Counted from the first letter of the stretch, positions 39,998 through 49,959 are shown. The stretch: 64,000 nucleotides of DNA from Alphaproteobacteria bacterium (GCA_020851015.1 JADZDN010000278.1:8575-72574); one strand, 5' to 3'. The notes: generated by a model from the letters alone, not told the origin. Numbers and translations: made by a program.

Positions 39998-40693
39998 ATG
40001 GGTATCGTCCTTGAGTGGCTGGATGCGTTCGCCTGGGGCGCCGTGGTCGTCCTTCGGGTCTTCGTCGTTGCCCTGATCTTCACGGTGATCTGGGGCCTGA
40101 TCGGGGCGACGGCGAAGCTGTCCGCAAACCCGGTCGCGCGCGGCATCGCCAACGCCTACACGACCGTCCTGCGCGGCACGCCCGAGCTGTTGGTGCTGCT
40201 GATCGTCTATTTCGGCTCGGCGGTCACCCTCACCAGCATCGCGAAGATGGCGGACCCCACGGTCAAGTTCGTTCACATCCCGCCTTTCTGGGCCGGTTCG
40301 CTGGCCATCAGCTTCATCGTCGGCGCCTATGCCACCGAGACCTTCCGCGGCGCCTTCCTGGGCGTCGACCGCGGCCAGGTCGAAGCGGCCCGCGCGCTGG
40401 GTCTCACGCCCGCGCAGACCTTCTTCTATGTGCGCCTGCCGCAGATGTGGCGTCTGGCTCTGCCCGCCTTCGGCAACCACATGAACTCGCTGATCAAGGA
40501 TACCGCGCTCTTGTCCGTGATCGGCGTCGAGGAGATCATGTATGCGGCCGCCCGGGCGACGGCCGTGACGAACAAGCCTTTCACCATGTATCTCGTCGTC
40601 GCGATCATCTACCTGGTCTTCGTGTCGGTGATCATCAAGGTCGTCGCCGTTCTCGAGGTCTATGCTAACCGCCACCTGGAGCGGACGCCATGA
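39998..40693 (+). CDS. Amino-acid ABC transporter permease (HisM/HisQ type) 1
   Basis: This 231-residue inner-membrane subunit has about five helices. The first part shows the YTTVLRGTPELLVLLIVYFG signature. The ATPase-coupling loop follows: GAFLGVDRGQVEAARALGLT, with the EAA-Gly motif, then LPQMWRLALPAFGNHMNSLI. It starts 87 bp after the binding-protein gene, beyond the hairpins, and overlaps permease 2 by 4 bp. It should form a heterodimer with permease 2. Confidence 0.92.
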   Translation: MGIVLEWLDAFAWGAVVVLRVFVVALIFTVIWGLIGATAKLSANPVARGIANAYTTVLRGTPELLVLLIVYFGSAVTLTSIAKMADPTVKFVHIPPFWAGSLAISFIVGAYATETFRGAFLGVDRGQVEAARALGLTPAQTFFYVRLPQMWRLALPAFGNHMNSLIKDTALLSVIGVEEIMYAAARATAVTNKPFTMYLVVAIIYLVFVSVIIKVVAVLEVYANRHLERTP

Positions 40694-41379
40694 ACTTCGA
40701 GATCGCCCTGATGTGGGAGAGCCTGCCCAAGATCGTCGAGGGCATGGGGTTGACGCTCGAACTTCTGTTCCTGTCCCTCGCGCTGGGTACGGCCCTGGCG
40801 GTGTGTCTGGTGCTGATGCGGATCAGCGGCATCGCGGTGCTCGAATGGCCAGCCTTCGCCTACATCTACATCTTTCGCGGCACACCGATGCTGGTCCAAT
40901 TGTTCGTCGTCTACTACGGCGTGGCCCAGTTCGAGTTCATCCGCGAGAGTCCGCTTTGGGTTGTCCTGCGCGAGCCGTTCTGGTGCGCCATCATCACGCT
41001 ATCCCTCAACGAGGCCGCGTATACCGCGGAAATCTTCCGCGGCGGCATCCAGGGCGTCGAGCGAGGGTTGCACGAGGCCGGGCGTGCGCTCGGATTGAAG
41101 CCGCACCAGCGGTTCCTCCACGTCACGGCGCCGATCGCGATCCGCCTGTCCTTGCCGGCCTATGGCAACGAGATCATCAGCCTCCTGAAGGGCACGGCGC
41201 TTGTCAGCCTGATCACGATGCATGACATCACCGGAGTCGCACGCACGATCGTTGCCCACACCTTCGCGCCCTACGAAATCTTTGTCTCGGCAGCGATCGT
41301 CTATCTGTGCCTGACCTGGGTGGTGCAGCGCGGCATCCGCATCACCGAGCATCGCTTCGGCCGTTACGTCAGGGGATGA
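40690..41379 (+). CDS. Amino-acid ABC transporter permease (HisM/HisQ type) 2
   Basis: This 229-residue partner permease has [20 protein letters not shown] in the first helix, [20 protein letters not shown], and the coupling loop [20 protein letters not shown] with a variant EAA motif (HEAGRALGL). Its ATG overlaps the end of permease 1 and its stop overlaps the ATPase gene start, so the three are translated as a unit. Confidence 0.92.
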   Translation: MNFEIALMWESLPKIVEGMGLTLELLFLSLALGTALAVCLVLMRISGIAVLEWPAFAYIYIFRGTPMLVQLFVVYYGVAQFEFIRESPLWVVLREPFWCAIITLSLNEAAYTAEIFRGGIQGVERGLHEAGRALGLKPHQRFLHVTAPIAIRLSLPAYGNEIISLLKGTALVSLITMHDITGVARTIVAHTFAPYEIFVSAAIVYLCLTWVVQRGIRITEHRFGRYVRG

Positions 41380-42140
41380 GGACCAGCATGCCAGCCTCTT
41401 CGGGCGAACCCATCATCGTTCTCGACAAGGTGACAAAAGACTTCGGCGGCTTCCAGGCGCTCAAAGGCGTCAGCCTCGGCGTCGCGCGGGGCCAGAAGGT
41501 CGTGGTTTGCGGCCCGTCCGGCTCGGGCAAGTCGACCATGATCCGCTGCATCAACCGCCTGGAGGAGCACAACGGCGGGCGCATCGTCGTCGACGGCATC
41601 GAGCTGACCGCCGCAATCAAGAACATCGACGCCGTGCGGCGCGAGGTCGGCATGGTGTTCCAGCAGTTCAACCTGTTTCCCCACCTGACCGCCGTCGAAA
41701 ACCTGATGCTGGCCCCGCGCCTGGTGCGCAAGATGCCCCGCAAGGAGGCGCGCGCGCTGGCCATGCAGTACCTCGAACGCGTGCACATCCCCGAGCAAGC
41801 CGACAAGTACCCGGCCCAGCTCTCGGGCGGGCAGCAGCAGCGGGTCGCCATCGCCCGGTCGCTGTGCATGAAGCCGCAGATCATGCTGTTCGACGAGCCA
41901 ACCTCGGCGCTCGATCCCGAGATGATCGCCGAGGTGCTCGATGTCATGAGCGAGCTGGCGCAGGAAGGCATGACGATGATCGTCGTGACGCACGAGATGG
42001 GCTTCGCCCGCCAGGTCGCCGATATGGTGGTCTTCATGGACAAGGGCGAGATCGTCGAGCAGGCGCCGCCCGCCGCATTCTTTGCCCAGCCGCGGAATGA
42101 GCGCACCAAGGCGTTTCTCGGCCAGATCCTCAAGCACTAG
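41376..42140 (+). CDS. Amino-acid ABC transporter ATP-binding protein
   Basis: This 254-residue ATPase has all standard motifs: Walker [12 protein letters not shown] loop [10 protein letters not shown], signature [15 protein letters not shown], Walker [16 protein letters not shown] and the switch His in VVTHEMG. It powers the importer encoded just upstream. The ATG at 41376 overlaps the permease stop (ATGA); an ATG four codons later has a better-placed GAGG and may be used instead. Confidence 0.94.
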   Translation: MRTSMPASSGEPIIVLDKVTKDFGGFQALKGVSLGVARGQKVVVCGPSGSGKSTMIRCINRLEEHNGGRIVVDGIELTAAIKNIDAVRREVGMVFQQFNLFPHLTAVENLMLAPRLVRKMPRKEARALAMQYLERVHIPEQADKYPAQLSGGQQQRVAIARSLCMKPQIMLFDEPTSALDPEMIAEVLDVMSELAQEGMTMIVVTHEMGFARQVADMVVFMDKGEIVEQAPPAAFFAQPRNERTKAFLGQILKH

Positions 42141-42163
42141 CTATCGAAAGGAATACATCGGGA

Positions 42164-42976
42164 ATGCCTAGCACCGCTGTCCGGCTGCCCGCCGGCAAGA
42201 TGCTCGACCGGCTTGTCGCGTTTGCCCAGGCCTTGGCCGACGAAAGCGGCGTGATCCTCTCCGCTGCAAATGCGCGCCGGCCGCTGGTGGAGCTGAAGCC
42301 CGACCGCAGCCCGGTGACCAAGATCGACCGACGGATCGAAAGCCGCCTGCGGCGACTGATCCGCGCGCGCTTCCCCGGCCACGGCATTCTGGGCGAGGAA
42401 GCCGGAGGAGAGAACATCAATGCCGACCTGCTCTGGGTCATCGACCCGATCGACGGCACCGCCCCTTTCGTAGCCGGCGTCCCGGTGTTCGGAACGTTGA
42501 TTGCCCTGCTCTATCGCGGCGAGCCGATTATCGGCGTTATCGATCACCCGATTACGGGCGACCGCTGGGTGGGCGCGCGCGGCCGGGCGACCCTGCGAAA
42601 CGGCAGACGCTGCCGGACGCGACAGTGCAAGAGCATCAAGCAGGCCTTTATGTCGGCCAGCAATCCGGATTTCTTCAAGCCGGTCGATCGCCCAGCCCTC
42701 GAGGCCCTGCGGTCGCGCACGCAGTGGCGCATTTACGGGGGTAGCTGCTTCAGCTACGGGCTCCTGGCTTCGGGCCGCACCGACGTAGCGATCGATACCG
42801 GCCTCAGCATCCACGACTATGCCGCCTTCCGGCCGGTGATCGAGGGCGCCGGCGGCGTCGTGACCGACTGGGACGGCAAGCCCATCACGCTTCGAACCGG
42901 CCGCCGCATCCTGGCCGCGGGCAACGCGACGCTGCATCGGCGCGCCCTGGCGCTGGTTCGTCGCGCGATACGCTGA
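42164..42976 (+). CDS. Inositol monophosphatase/histidinol-phosphatase-like enzyme
   Basis: This 270-residue protein of the Mg-dependent IMPase superfamily has metal-binding Glu-Glu in ILGEEAGG, LWVIDPIDGTAPF with the catalytic Asp residues, and a C-terminal site HDYAAFRPVIEGAGG, where most relatives have Trp-Asp; here the first residue is His. Members dephosphorylate inositol phosphate, histidinol phosphate, PAP or fructose bisphosphate. PAP phosphatases work in sulfur metabolism, which would fit the xsc neighbourhood, but the overall look is nearer the histidinol-phosphatase-like group. It starts 23 bp after the ATPase gene. Confidence 0.85.
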   Translation: MPSTAVRLPAGKMLDRLVAFAQALADESGVILSAANARRPLVELKPDRSPVTKIDRRIESRLRRLIRARFPGHGILGEEAGGENINADLLWVIDPIDGTAPFVAGVPVFGTLIALLYRGEPIIGVIDHPITGDRWVGARGRATLRNGRRCRTRQCKSIKQAFMSASNPDFFKPVDRPALEALRSRTQWRIYGGSCFSYGLLASGRTDVAIDTGLSIHDYAAFRPVIEGAGGVVTDWDGKPITLRTGRRILAAGNATLHRRALALVRRAIR

Positions 42977-43026
42977 GCATTGGGCGCCGATCCTTGGCAT
43001 GGCGACAACAAAACCGGGTTCAACCT

Positions 43027-44733
43027 CTATAGTTTGCCATCGAAGCCAGTGATCGGTGGATAGGCGGCAGGGTCTACCACAACGTCAAGAAGCACCGGCG
43101 TCGGCGATTTCAGCGCATGGTCCAACGCCGGGCCGATCGCCGCCGTGCTTTCGATCCGCATACCCTCGCAGCCACAGGCGCGGGCTATCGCGGCGTGATC
43201 GACCGGCGCGAAGTCGCAAGCGGCGCTATGGGCACCGTATACGATCTGCTCGTGGTCGCGCTGGTAGCCCAGCACTTGGTTGTTCAGCACGATGACCGTC
43301 AGCGCCAGGCCAAGGCGGCGAGCGGTTTCCAGTTCCGACCAAGCGTGGGCGAAGGCGCCGTCGCCGGCAATGGCGACTACCGGCCGATCGGGCGCGGCAA
43401 GCTTGGCGCCAATCGCCAGCGGCAGTCCCCAGCCCAGGCCGGCCAGGCCGCGGGGCGAAAGGAACCGCGCGCCGGCTTTGCGGGCGGTCAGGTTGTTCGC
43501 GGCCCAGACCGAGGCATAGCTCGCATCCGCGACCACGATGGTCTCGGGCGTCAAACGCCGGTCGAGTTCCGCCATCAGCCGCTCGGGGCGCAGGCGGTCC
43601 GACGAGCCGGTCTCGGCACGGTCGGCCGCGCGTCCCTCGGCAATGCGCCGCTCGAGGACGCTGCGGGCTGCACGGCGTTTGCCCAGGCCCATGCGCTCCA
43701 TGGCGTCGCGCAGCGCGTCGACCGTCGCCCGCGCGTCGCCGGCCAGGCGCAGCGCCTCGTAGTTCCGCCCGATCTCCTGGCCATCGATGTCGATATGAAT
43801 GTAGCGCGCCTTGGGCGGATAGAGACGCCAGCTATCGGTACCGTTCTGGTTGGTGCGGTTGCCGATCAGCAGGACCACATCTGCCTGTTCGATCAGCGGC
43901 CGCTGGCGCCGCGATGTGCTGCCGCGGCCGAGATAGTAGGACATGGGGCCGAGCGACAGGGGATGCGACTCGTCGACGGCGCCCTTGCCCATCGTGGTCG
44001 TCGCGACCGGCAGGCAGGCGACCTCCTGCAACCGCGCCAGAGCCTCGCAGGCGCGCGAAAGATGAACGCCGCCACCGGCGATGACGACGGGGGCCTCGGC
44101 CTCGATCAGCAACTTCGCGGCTGCGGCGACCGCTTGCTGACCGGCCACCGGCCGGTCGAGCGGATAGGTGCCGCAATTCGCGCCGCGCGGGCGCTGCGCC
44201 GCCGCCGGGTTCTCGAACAACTCGATCGGCGCCAGCAGCACGACGGGGCCCGGCCGGCCGCTGGTCGCGGTCGTGACCGCCATGTCGACGTAGTCGGCGA
44301 TGCGTCCGGGATGGTCGATTCGCCGCACCCATTTCGCGCACCCGGCAAAAAGCGCGATCTGGTCGATTTCCGAGGCGGCGTTGCGGTCGGCGACGCTGCG
44401 ATCGACATCCTGCACCAGCGCCAGGACCGGGACCGATGCTTTCAGGGCCTCGGCCAGGCCAGGGACGAGCAACGCCGCGGCAGGCCCGTGCATCGCCGTC
44501 ACGACGCCGATCTGCCCGGCGACGCGGGCATATCCGTCGGCCATCATCGCGCCGGAGGATTCGGTGCGATAGCCCGCTTGGCCGATACCGAAGCGCGGTG
44601 CGACGAGATAGAAGGCGGAAGGAATGGACTGACCGAAGGCGACCTTGACGCCGTGGCGTGCGAGCGCGGCAGCAAAGACGGCCGCCCCGCAGCCCATCAG
44701 TTCGTCGACGCAGGAATTTGAGCGGTTTGGCAT
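43027..44733 (-). CDS. Thiamine-diphosphate enzyme of the acetolactate synthase family
   Basis: The ATG at 44733 (AGGTGG upstream) gives 568 residues. The three ThDP-family domains are present: N-terminal GCGAAVFAAALARHGVKVAF and SSGAMMADGYARVAGQIGVV with the catalytic Glu region, a central domain, and a C-terminal cofactor site VVAIAGDGAFAHAWSELETA then LNNQVLG. The exact reaction is not given by sequence; acetolactate synthase, oxalyl- or sulfopyruvate decarboxylase-like relatives share this frame. It lies convergent to the IMPase gene. A second ThDP lyase-type enzyme so near xsc suggests 2-oxoacid or sulfo-oxoacid handling. Confidence 0.85.
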   Translation of the reverse strand: MPNRSNSCVDELMGCGAAVFAAALARHGVKVAFGQSIPSAFYLVAPRFGIGQAGYRTESSGAMMADGYARVAGQIGVVTAMHGPAAALLVPGLAEALKASVPVLALVQDVDRSVADRNAASEIDQIALFAGCAKWVRRIDHPGRIADYVDMAVTTATSGRPGPVVLLAPIELFENPAAAQRPRGANCGTYPLDRPVAGQQAVAAAAKLLIEAEAPVVIAGGGVHLSRACEALARLQEVACLPVATTTMGKGAVDESHPLSLGPMSYYLGRGSTSRRQRPLIEQADVVLLIGNRTNQNGTDSWRLYPPKARYIHIDIDGQEIGRNYEALRLAGDARATVDALRDAMERMGLGKRRAARSVLERRIAEGRAADRAETGSSDRLRPERLMAELDRRLTPETIVVADASYASVWAANNLTARKAGARFLSPRGLAGLGWGLPLAIGAKLAAPDRPVVAIAGDGAFAHAWSELETARRLGLALTVIVLNNQVLGYQRDHEQIVYGAHSAACDFAPVDHAAIARACGCEGMRIESTAAIGPALDHALKSPTPVLLDVVVDPAAYPPITGFDGKL

Positions 44734-44918
44734 GGATCGGACCACCTGAAGTTGCGATCGGAAGCGGAGGAGCGCCCGCCCTGCTGTACCCAGAACACCT
44801 CGTTCCGGCACAGCTTGGCAATGCCATTCGCGGTCGTGTCAAGCGGGCGCTCGGCCCTTAGCCGCCGTTGCGGCCGGCGAACCGGGCATTGCTGGCGCGC
44901 TGCATGGTTCCGGGCGTC

Positions 44919-46025
44919 TCACTTCCCCTTGATGGTACGGGCCGCGGCAGTCGACGACCGGACAATGACCTTTGTACGCAACGTTGTCGTAACCGAACGT
45001 GAGGTCTCGTGTCCCTCGATCCTGTTCACAAGCAGGCGCGCCGCGGCGCGACCCATTTCATAGCGTGGCTTTCGCACGGTGCTCAGCGGGGGCTCCATGA
45101 TGGACGCGAACGAGTCGTCATCGAAACTCATGAGCGACAGGTCCCCCGGGACCGAACGTCCCCGGCCTCGCAGTGAACGCATCGCGCCAAGCGAAAGAAT
45201 GTCCACGGCGGAGAAAATTGCCGTAAATTCGACGTTCGCCTGGAAAAGCTTTTCCATGCCTTCAAACCCGGCCTGTTCGGAGATCGACGGTACCGAGACG
45301 ATCAATCTGCTCGCGACGCGGATACCTGCGTCTTTCAGGGCCCTTTCATATCCCCGCCGACGTCGCGTGGTATTGAAGTTGTCGGACGGCCCGGCAAGAT
45401 GTGCGATCGCACGATGCCCTTTGGCGATCAAATGCTGGGTTGCGGCGTAGGCGCCTTCTTCGTCGTCCGCCACGACGAAATCGGCTTCGACGCCATCGAT
45501 GATGCGATTCACGATCACGACCGGATGGGAGAAATGCACCTTCGGAACCGCCAGATCGCCGCTGCGCAACAGAAGCAGCACCGCTCCGTCCGCCCGGAAG
45601 AGCTTGAACACGTCGAAGACCGTATGCCCTTGTGCATCCAGCTGTCGCTCGGAAACGACCGTCAGCGTGTAGCCGTGCTGCGAACTCTCGTCGGCCAGTC
45701 CTTCCAGCACTTCCATCTGGTAAAGGCTGGGGAAGCGTCCCGATGTATTCGGCACGACATAGACGAGGGAGTGCGTGCGCCCGGCGGTGAGCGCCGCCGC
45801 GGCCGAGTTGCGGACATAGCCCACGCGGCGGGCCTCCGCCTTTATCTGCTGCTTTGTCTGCGCTGTCATGCCGGGCTGGTCGCGCAACGCACGCGACACC
45901 GTCGTGGCGGAAACACGCAACTTCTGGGCAATATCGACAATGGTTGCACGGTTGGCGGCATGCATGGAGCCACCGAGGCGCGACCGGGACTGCTCCCGTT
46001 TCCCTGTCGAAGATTTGCGAGCCAC
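44919..46025 (-). CDS. LacI-family transcriptional repressor
   Basis: The GTG at 46025, preceded by GGAG, gives 368 residues; an ATG seven codons earlier lies at or before that ribosome-binding site. The N-terminal helix-turn-helix and hinge read ATIVDIAQKLRVSATTVSRA, then RDQPGMTAQTKQQIKAEARR. The rest is a periplasmic-binding-protein-like effector domain (VNRIIDGVEADFVVADDEEG, LSLMSFDDDSFASIMEPPLS). It is divergent from the first TRAP operon; the palindrome TTAACGTTAA at 46243 lies between them. Similar sites before three other units suggest it controls the whole cluster to 59 kb. The effector is unknown. Confidence 0.9.
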   Translation of the reverse strand: MARKSSTGKREQSRSRLGGSMHAANRATIVDIAQKLRVSATTVSRALRDQPGMTAQTKQQIKAEARRVGYVRNSAAAALTAGRTHSLVYVVPNTSGRFPSLYQMEVLEGLADESSQHGYTLTVVSERQLDAQGHTVFDVFKLFRADGAVLLLLRSGDLAVPKVHFSHPVVIVNRIIDGVEADFVVADDEEGAYAATQHLIAKGHRAIAHLAGPSDNFNTTRRRRGYERALKDAGIRVASRLIVSVPSISEQAGFEGMEKLFQANVEFTAIFSAVDILSLGAMRSLRGRGRSVPGDLSLMSFDDDSFASIMEPPLSTVRKPRYEMGRAAARLLVNRIEGHETSRSVTTTLRTKVIVRSSTAAARTIKGK

Positions 46026-46242
46026 CACTGTCTCCTGTCCCCTCATGCGCTTCGCAACGCGCGATTCGGTATCTCATTGCGATTTGACGACTCGAAACAA
46101 GCCGCATGCACGTATCGCCGATTTAAGCGGCGCACCGGACAATACATGCATCGGGCAGCAGGCGGCATCCTATGATTGCAATCTTCCTTCGTCTTCCCGC
46201 GTGAAGCCTCCTTGCTTCATTTCCCGTCCAAACCGTGCTAGT

Positions 46243-46252
46243 TTAACGTTAA
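46243..46252. promoter_or_regulatory. Putative LacI-type operator 1
   Basis: TTAACGTTAA, a perfect 10-bp palindrome with the central CG typical of LacI/GalR sites, 57 bp before the first TRAP operon. Confidence 0.65.
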
Positions 46253-46308
46253 TGTCGTGCGCATAGAAGGTTGGCATCGCGCACGGCGTGGGTAAGGGAG
46301 GGGGCGCT

Positions 46309-47319
46309 ATGTTTTGCGGTCGACGTTCCACACTGGCCCTGTGCGGGGCCTTCGCGGCGATGATGGTTTCGTTCATGGGCGCCGGCGACGCGGCGGCCCA
46401 GAAGATCATCCGGCTGGGCCATTCCGAAGGCGCCGACGCGCCGCATGGCCAGACGATGCAGATTTTCAAGCGGTTGGTGGAATCCGGGACCAACCGAAGC
46501 ATCCAGGTCCAGATTTTCGTCTCGCTGCAGCTCGGTCCGGTCGTCGAGGAGCTCGAGAACGTCAAGCAGGGGACGCAGGAGATGTTCATCTCCACCCCCG
46601 CCTGGTTCAGCCGCTTCTACAACCAGGTCGACGTGCTGTCGTTGCCCTATCTGGTCACCGACTGGGACCAGGCGGAGCGGATGATGCAGTCCGATGCGGT
46701 GCGCAAGATCGCTGCCGACGCGGAAGCCGCCTCCGGCATCAAGATCCTGGGGGTCATCCCGGTCGGCTTCCGCAATGCCGCCACGCGCGTGCGGCCCATC
46801 ACGAAGGTGGAGGACTTCGCCGGGCTGAAAATCCGCGTGCAGAATTCCCCCGTCTATATCGGTGCGTTCCGCGCGCTGAAAGCGAACCCGGTGGCGATGG
46901 ATGCTGGCGAGCAGTTCCAGGCAGTGCAAAGCGGCGTGATCGACGGGCTGGAATCCACCTTCCCCATCATCCTGTCGGCCAAGTACAACCAGGTCGCGCC
47001 GTTCATTTCCGAGACGCGGCACAACTTCGATGTCTTCCTCGTCTACCTGAACCAGAAGTTCTTCAATGGCCTGACGCCGGAAGAGCAGCGCGTCGTCACC
47101 AGCGCGATGCGCGCGGCCGAGATCGCCAGCGTGGTGATCACCCGCAATGCCGAGTCCCAGGCCCAGCGGGCGCTGGTCGCGGCCGGCTCGAAGCTCAATG
47201 ACGTCTCGAAGGAAACGATGACGGCCATGCAGGCGGCCGTGAAGCCGCTCTATGATGAAATGGGTCCGAAGTTCGAGCCCAACCTGACCGCCTTGCGCAA
47301 GGCCATCGCCGCCAAATAG
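46309..47319 (+). CDS. TRAP transporter substrate-binding protein (DctP type) 1
   Basis: The ATG at 46309 after GGGAGGGGG gives 336 residues. A signal peptide of about 30 residues ends AAA. Family features are RLGHSEGADAPHGQTMQIFK, then the conserved Arg in KIRVQNSPVYIGAFRALKAN that binds a carboxylate, and PVAMDAGEQFQAVQSGVIDG. It captures an organic acid in the periplasm for the DctQ/DctM proteins encoded next. A LacI-type operator lies upstream. Confidence 0.92.
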   Translation: MFCGRRSTLALCGAFAAMMVSFMGAGDAAAQKIIRLGHSEGADAPHGQTMQIFKRLVESGTNRSIQVQIFVSLQLGPVVEELENVKQGTQEMFISTPAWFSRFYNQVDVLSLPYLVTDWDQAERMMQSDAVRKIAADAEAASGIKILGVIPVGFRNAATRVRPITKVEDFAGLKIRVQNSPVYIGAFRALKANPVAMDAGEQFQAVQSGVIDGLESTFPIILSAKYNQVAPFISETRHNFDVFLVYLNQKFFNGLTPEEQRVVTSAMRAAEIASVVITRNAESQAQRALVAAGSKLNDVSKETMTAMQAAVKPLYDEMGPKFEPNLTALRKAIAAK

Positions 47320-47427
47320 GGTAGATTCATGGTCTGATCCCGCCCCGGTCGCCCGCGGCCGGGGCGGGATGGCCACTTGCCCGGGTGGCCCATGTCGAGT
47401 CGGGCTCCGCAATTCGAGGGGGATCTG

Positions 47428-47934
47428 ATGCGGGCATGGAAGGCCATCGACGCTGTTATCGTCCGCAGCACGGAATTCGCCTCGGTCGCGATCGGCCTTA
47501 TCCTCCTCACATTCCTAAGCCTCGGTATCGTCGGGCGTTACATCACCGGGTTCTCGGTATCGTTCGTCGAATCGGCGTCGCGGCTGCTCCTGGTTTGGTT
47601 CTTCCTGCTGGGTTGCGGACTGGCGTTGCGCGTCAAGGCGCATGTCGGCATGGACATGCTTCAACGCAAGCTGTCCCCACCGGCGGCCAAGGCCGTGATC
47701 TACCTCGCGCATATCGGGTCGCTTGTTTTCTACGCCATGGTGCTGGCCGGGACGCAGCAGGCGTTGGACATTTCCGCCAGTACGACGGAGCCGTCCCTCG
47801 GCATCAGCGGCCTCTGGGGCATGATTTCGGTACCGATCGGTTTCGCGCTGTTGGTGTATCACCAAGTCTACCTGATGATCGATGACTGGTTGCGACCGGA
47901 CGCTGCGCCCGAGCAGCAGCAGCTGACGGAATAA
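47428..47934 (+). CDS. TRAP transporter small permease (DctQ type) 1
   Basis: The ATG at 47428 preceded by GAGGGGG gives 168 residues with four membrane helices (about 20–42, 50–70, 90–110, 132–152). The family pattern is FVESASRLLLVWFFLLGCGL then RVKAHVGMDML. It lies 108 bp after the binding-protein gene and 4 bp before the large permease gene. It scaffolds the DctM subunit. Confidence 0.9.
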   Translation: MRAWKAIDAVIVRSTEFASVAIGLILLTFLSLGIVGRYITGFSVSFVESASRLLLVWFFLLGCGLALRVKAHVGMDMLQRKLSPPAAKAVIYLAHIGSLVFYAMVLAGTQQALDISASTTEPSLGISGLWGMISVPIGFALLVYHQVYLMIDDWLRPDAAPEQQQLTE

Positions 47935-47938
47935 ACCG

Positions 47939-49222
47939 ATGCTGACCGTCGTCACACTCGTCTTCACCGCCGGGTTCCTGGTCGGCGTGCCGATCGCATT
48001 CTGCTTTGGACTGGCGGGCGGCGCCTACATCCTGTTCTGGGAAGGGCTGCCCGCCGGGCTTCTGGTCCGCCGCATGTACTATGCGCTGGACAGCTTCCCC
48101 CTGCTGGCCGTCCCGCTGTTTATCATGGTCGGTGATCTGAGCGAGCGCGCCGGGTTGATTCCGCGCCTGGTCGCATGGCTCAAGATCCTCGTCGGGTGGA
48201 TGCGTGGCGGCATCGCCTACATGAACGTGATTTCGATGACGATTTTCTCGGGCATCAGCGGTACGGCGATCGCCGACCTTGCGAGCCTGGGGCGGATTAC
48301 GCTTGGCATGATGGAAAAGGCCGGCTACGAGCGCGGGTTCAGTTGCGCGCTGACCGCCGCCACCTCGATGCTCGGGCCGATCATCCCGCCCAGCGTGGCC
48401 TTCATCATCTACGCGCTGGCGGTCGGCAATATTTCGATTGTCGGCATGTTCCTTGCCGGCGCCGTGCCTGGCCTCGTCATGGCTTTGGCGCTGCTTGCGT
48501 GGGCCTGGTACAAGACCCGGAACGATACCCGGATCGAAATCTATCCCCGTCCGAGGATGCGTGAACTCGGCGCCAGCACGATCCAGGTGCTGCCGATCCT
48601 GGTTCTGCCGCTGATCATCATCGTCGGCATCACCGGCGGCGTTGTCACGGTCACGGAATCGGCGGCGATTGCCGTGCTCTACGTGCTGTCCATCGGCCTC
48701 CTGTTCACGCGTGAACTCCGGTTGCGCGACGTCTATCGCTCGACTCTCTACGCAGCGACCACCAGTGCAGTCCTCGGCATGCTGATGGGCACCGGCGCGA
48801 TCATCTCGTGGATCCTCACGCGCAACCAGGCAACGGCCCAATTGGCCGATTTCGTTGCCTCGATTTCGAGTGACCCGATCGTCTACATGCTGATCGCGTT
48901 CGCGGCGCTCACCATCATCGGCACGGTCATGGAGGCCACCCCCATGATCATCGCCCTGGCGCCGCTGATGGCGCCCGTCGCGGCCAAACTTGGCATCCCC
49001 GATATCCAGTTCGGTCTCGTGTTCTGCATGACCGTTCTGGTCGGCATGATCACACCGCCGGTAGGCTTGATCCTTTTCCTGACCTGTACCATTGGCAATA
49101 TATCGCTGGAGCGCCTGTCCTGGACGATCCTGCCGTTCTGCATCCTCGAATCCCTCGTAATCCTGGCGGTCATCCTGTATCCGCCCCTGACCCTTTGGTT
49201 GCCACGCACGTTGGGGTTCTAA
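47939..49222 (+). CDS. TRAP transporter large permease (DctM type) 1
   Basis: This 427-residue protein has about twelve membrane helices. The two conserved helical hairpins are visible as TSMLGPIIPPSVAFIIYALA in the first half and VGMITPPVGLILFLTCTIGN in the second. It carries the Na-coupled transport of the acid bound by DctP 1. The RraA-like gene follows within 19 bp, tying uptake to catabolism. Confidence 0.95.
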   Translation: MLTVVTLVFTAGFLVGVPIAFCFGLAGGAYILFWEGLPAGLLVRRMYYALDSFPLLAVPLFIMVGDLSERAGLIPRLVAWLKILVGWMRGGIAYMNVISMTIFSGISGTAIADLASLGRITLGMMEKAGYERGFSCALTAATSMLGPIIPPSVAFIIYALAVGNISIVGMFLAGAVPGLVMALALLAWAWYKTRNDTRIEIYPRPRMRELGASTIQVLPILVLPLIIIVGITGGVVTVTESAAIAVLYVLSIGLLFTRELRLRDVYRSTLYAATTSAVLGMLMGTGAIISWILTRNQATAQLADFVASISSDPIVYMLIAFAALTIIGTVMEATPMIIALAPLMAPVAAKLGIPDIQFGLVFCMTVLVGMITPPVGLILFLTCTIGNISLERLSWTILPFCILESLVILAVILYPPLTLWLPRTLGF

Positions 49223-49241
49223 CTGTCTGGAGTATCGCAAG

Positions 49242-49910
49242 ATGATCCGGGGAAGCATCAAGCGGCCAACCGCCGCCATTGTGGCCCGCCTCAAGCGCTT
49301 CGGGACGGGCACGATCAGCAATGTTTTCGACAAGCTGGGCTTGGCCGGCGTGATCCGCGGCATCAAGGCGGTAGGGCCGGGCATGCGCTTCTGCGGGCCA
49401 GCCTTCACCGTAATGGAGGTCACGGGCGAGTACGGCCGCTACGGCCCCGAGGAACTGCCCCTGGGAGAATTGATCGACGCGGCGCACCGCGGCGACGTGA
49501 TCGCCGTAGACAATTCCGGACATCCGGTTTCGACCTGGGGCGGCGTCGCTTCCTATGCCGCCGCGCGCAAGCGTATTGGCGGACTCCTTGTGGACGGCGG
49601 CGTGCGCGACATCGACCAGGTCAGCAAATTGCGTTTTCCGATTTTCGCCCGCCATGTGGTGCCGGTTACGGGCAAAGGTCGCATCAAGGTGCTCTCGATA
49701 AACCAGCCGGTGCGGATCGACGGGACCCTGGTTCGGCCCGGAGACATTCTCGTCGGCGACGCATCGGGGGCGGTCGTCGTTCCGGCCGAGCGGGCGGCCG
49801 AAATCGCGGCCCTTGCAGCCGCTCAGGATGCCGCGGACCGTCGGATCATGCGCAACGTCCGACGCGGATTCTCGTTCGCGGAAGCATCGCGCCGGGCGGG
49901 CGTGCGCTAG
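49242..49910 (+). CDS. RraA-family (HMG/CHA aldolase-like) protein
   Basis: This 222-residue protein has the RraA/4-hydroxy-4-methyl-2-oxoglutarate aldolase pattern: TGTISNVFDKLGLAGVIRGI, GDVIAVDNSGHPVSTWGG, and the active-site GLLVDGGVRDIDQ with the Arg-Asp pair. Aldolase members split 4-hydroxy-2-oxoacids or decarboxylate oxaloacetate; the RNase-E-inhibiting role belongs to another branch. Its place in a transport and aldolase cluster favours the enzymatic role. It is the last gene of the first TRAP operon. Confidence 0.88.
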   Translation: MIRGSIKRPTAAIVARLKRFGTGTISNVFDKLGLAGVIRGIKAVGPGMRFCGPAFTVMEVTGEYGRYGPEELPLGELIDAAHRGDVIAVDNSGHPVSTWGGVASYAAARKRIGGLLVDGGVRDIDQVSKLRFPIFARHVVPVTGKGRIKVLSINQPVRIDGTLVRPGDILVGDASGAVVVPAERAAEIAALAAAQDAADRRIMRNVRRGFSFAEASRRAGVR

Positions 49911-49959
49911 CTATCCGACTGCCTTGACGCGGCCGCTCGCGGTCTGGCAATCTGATTTT

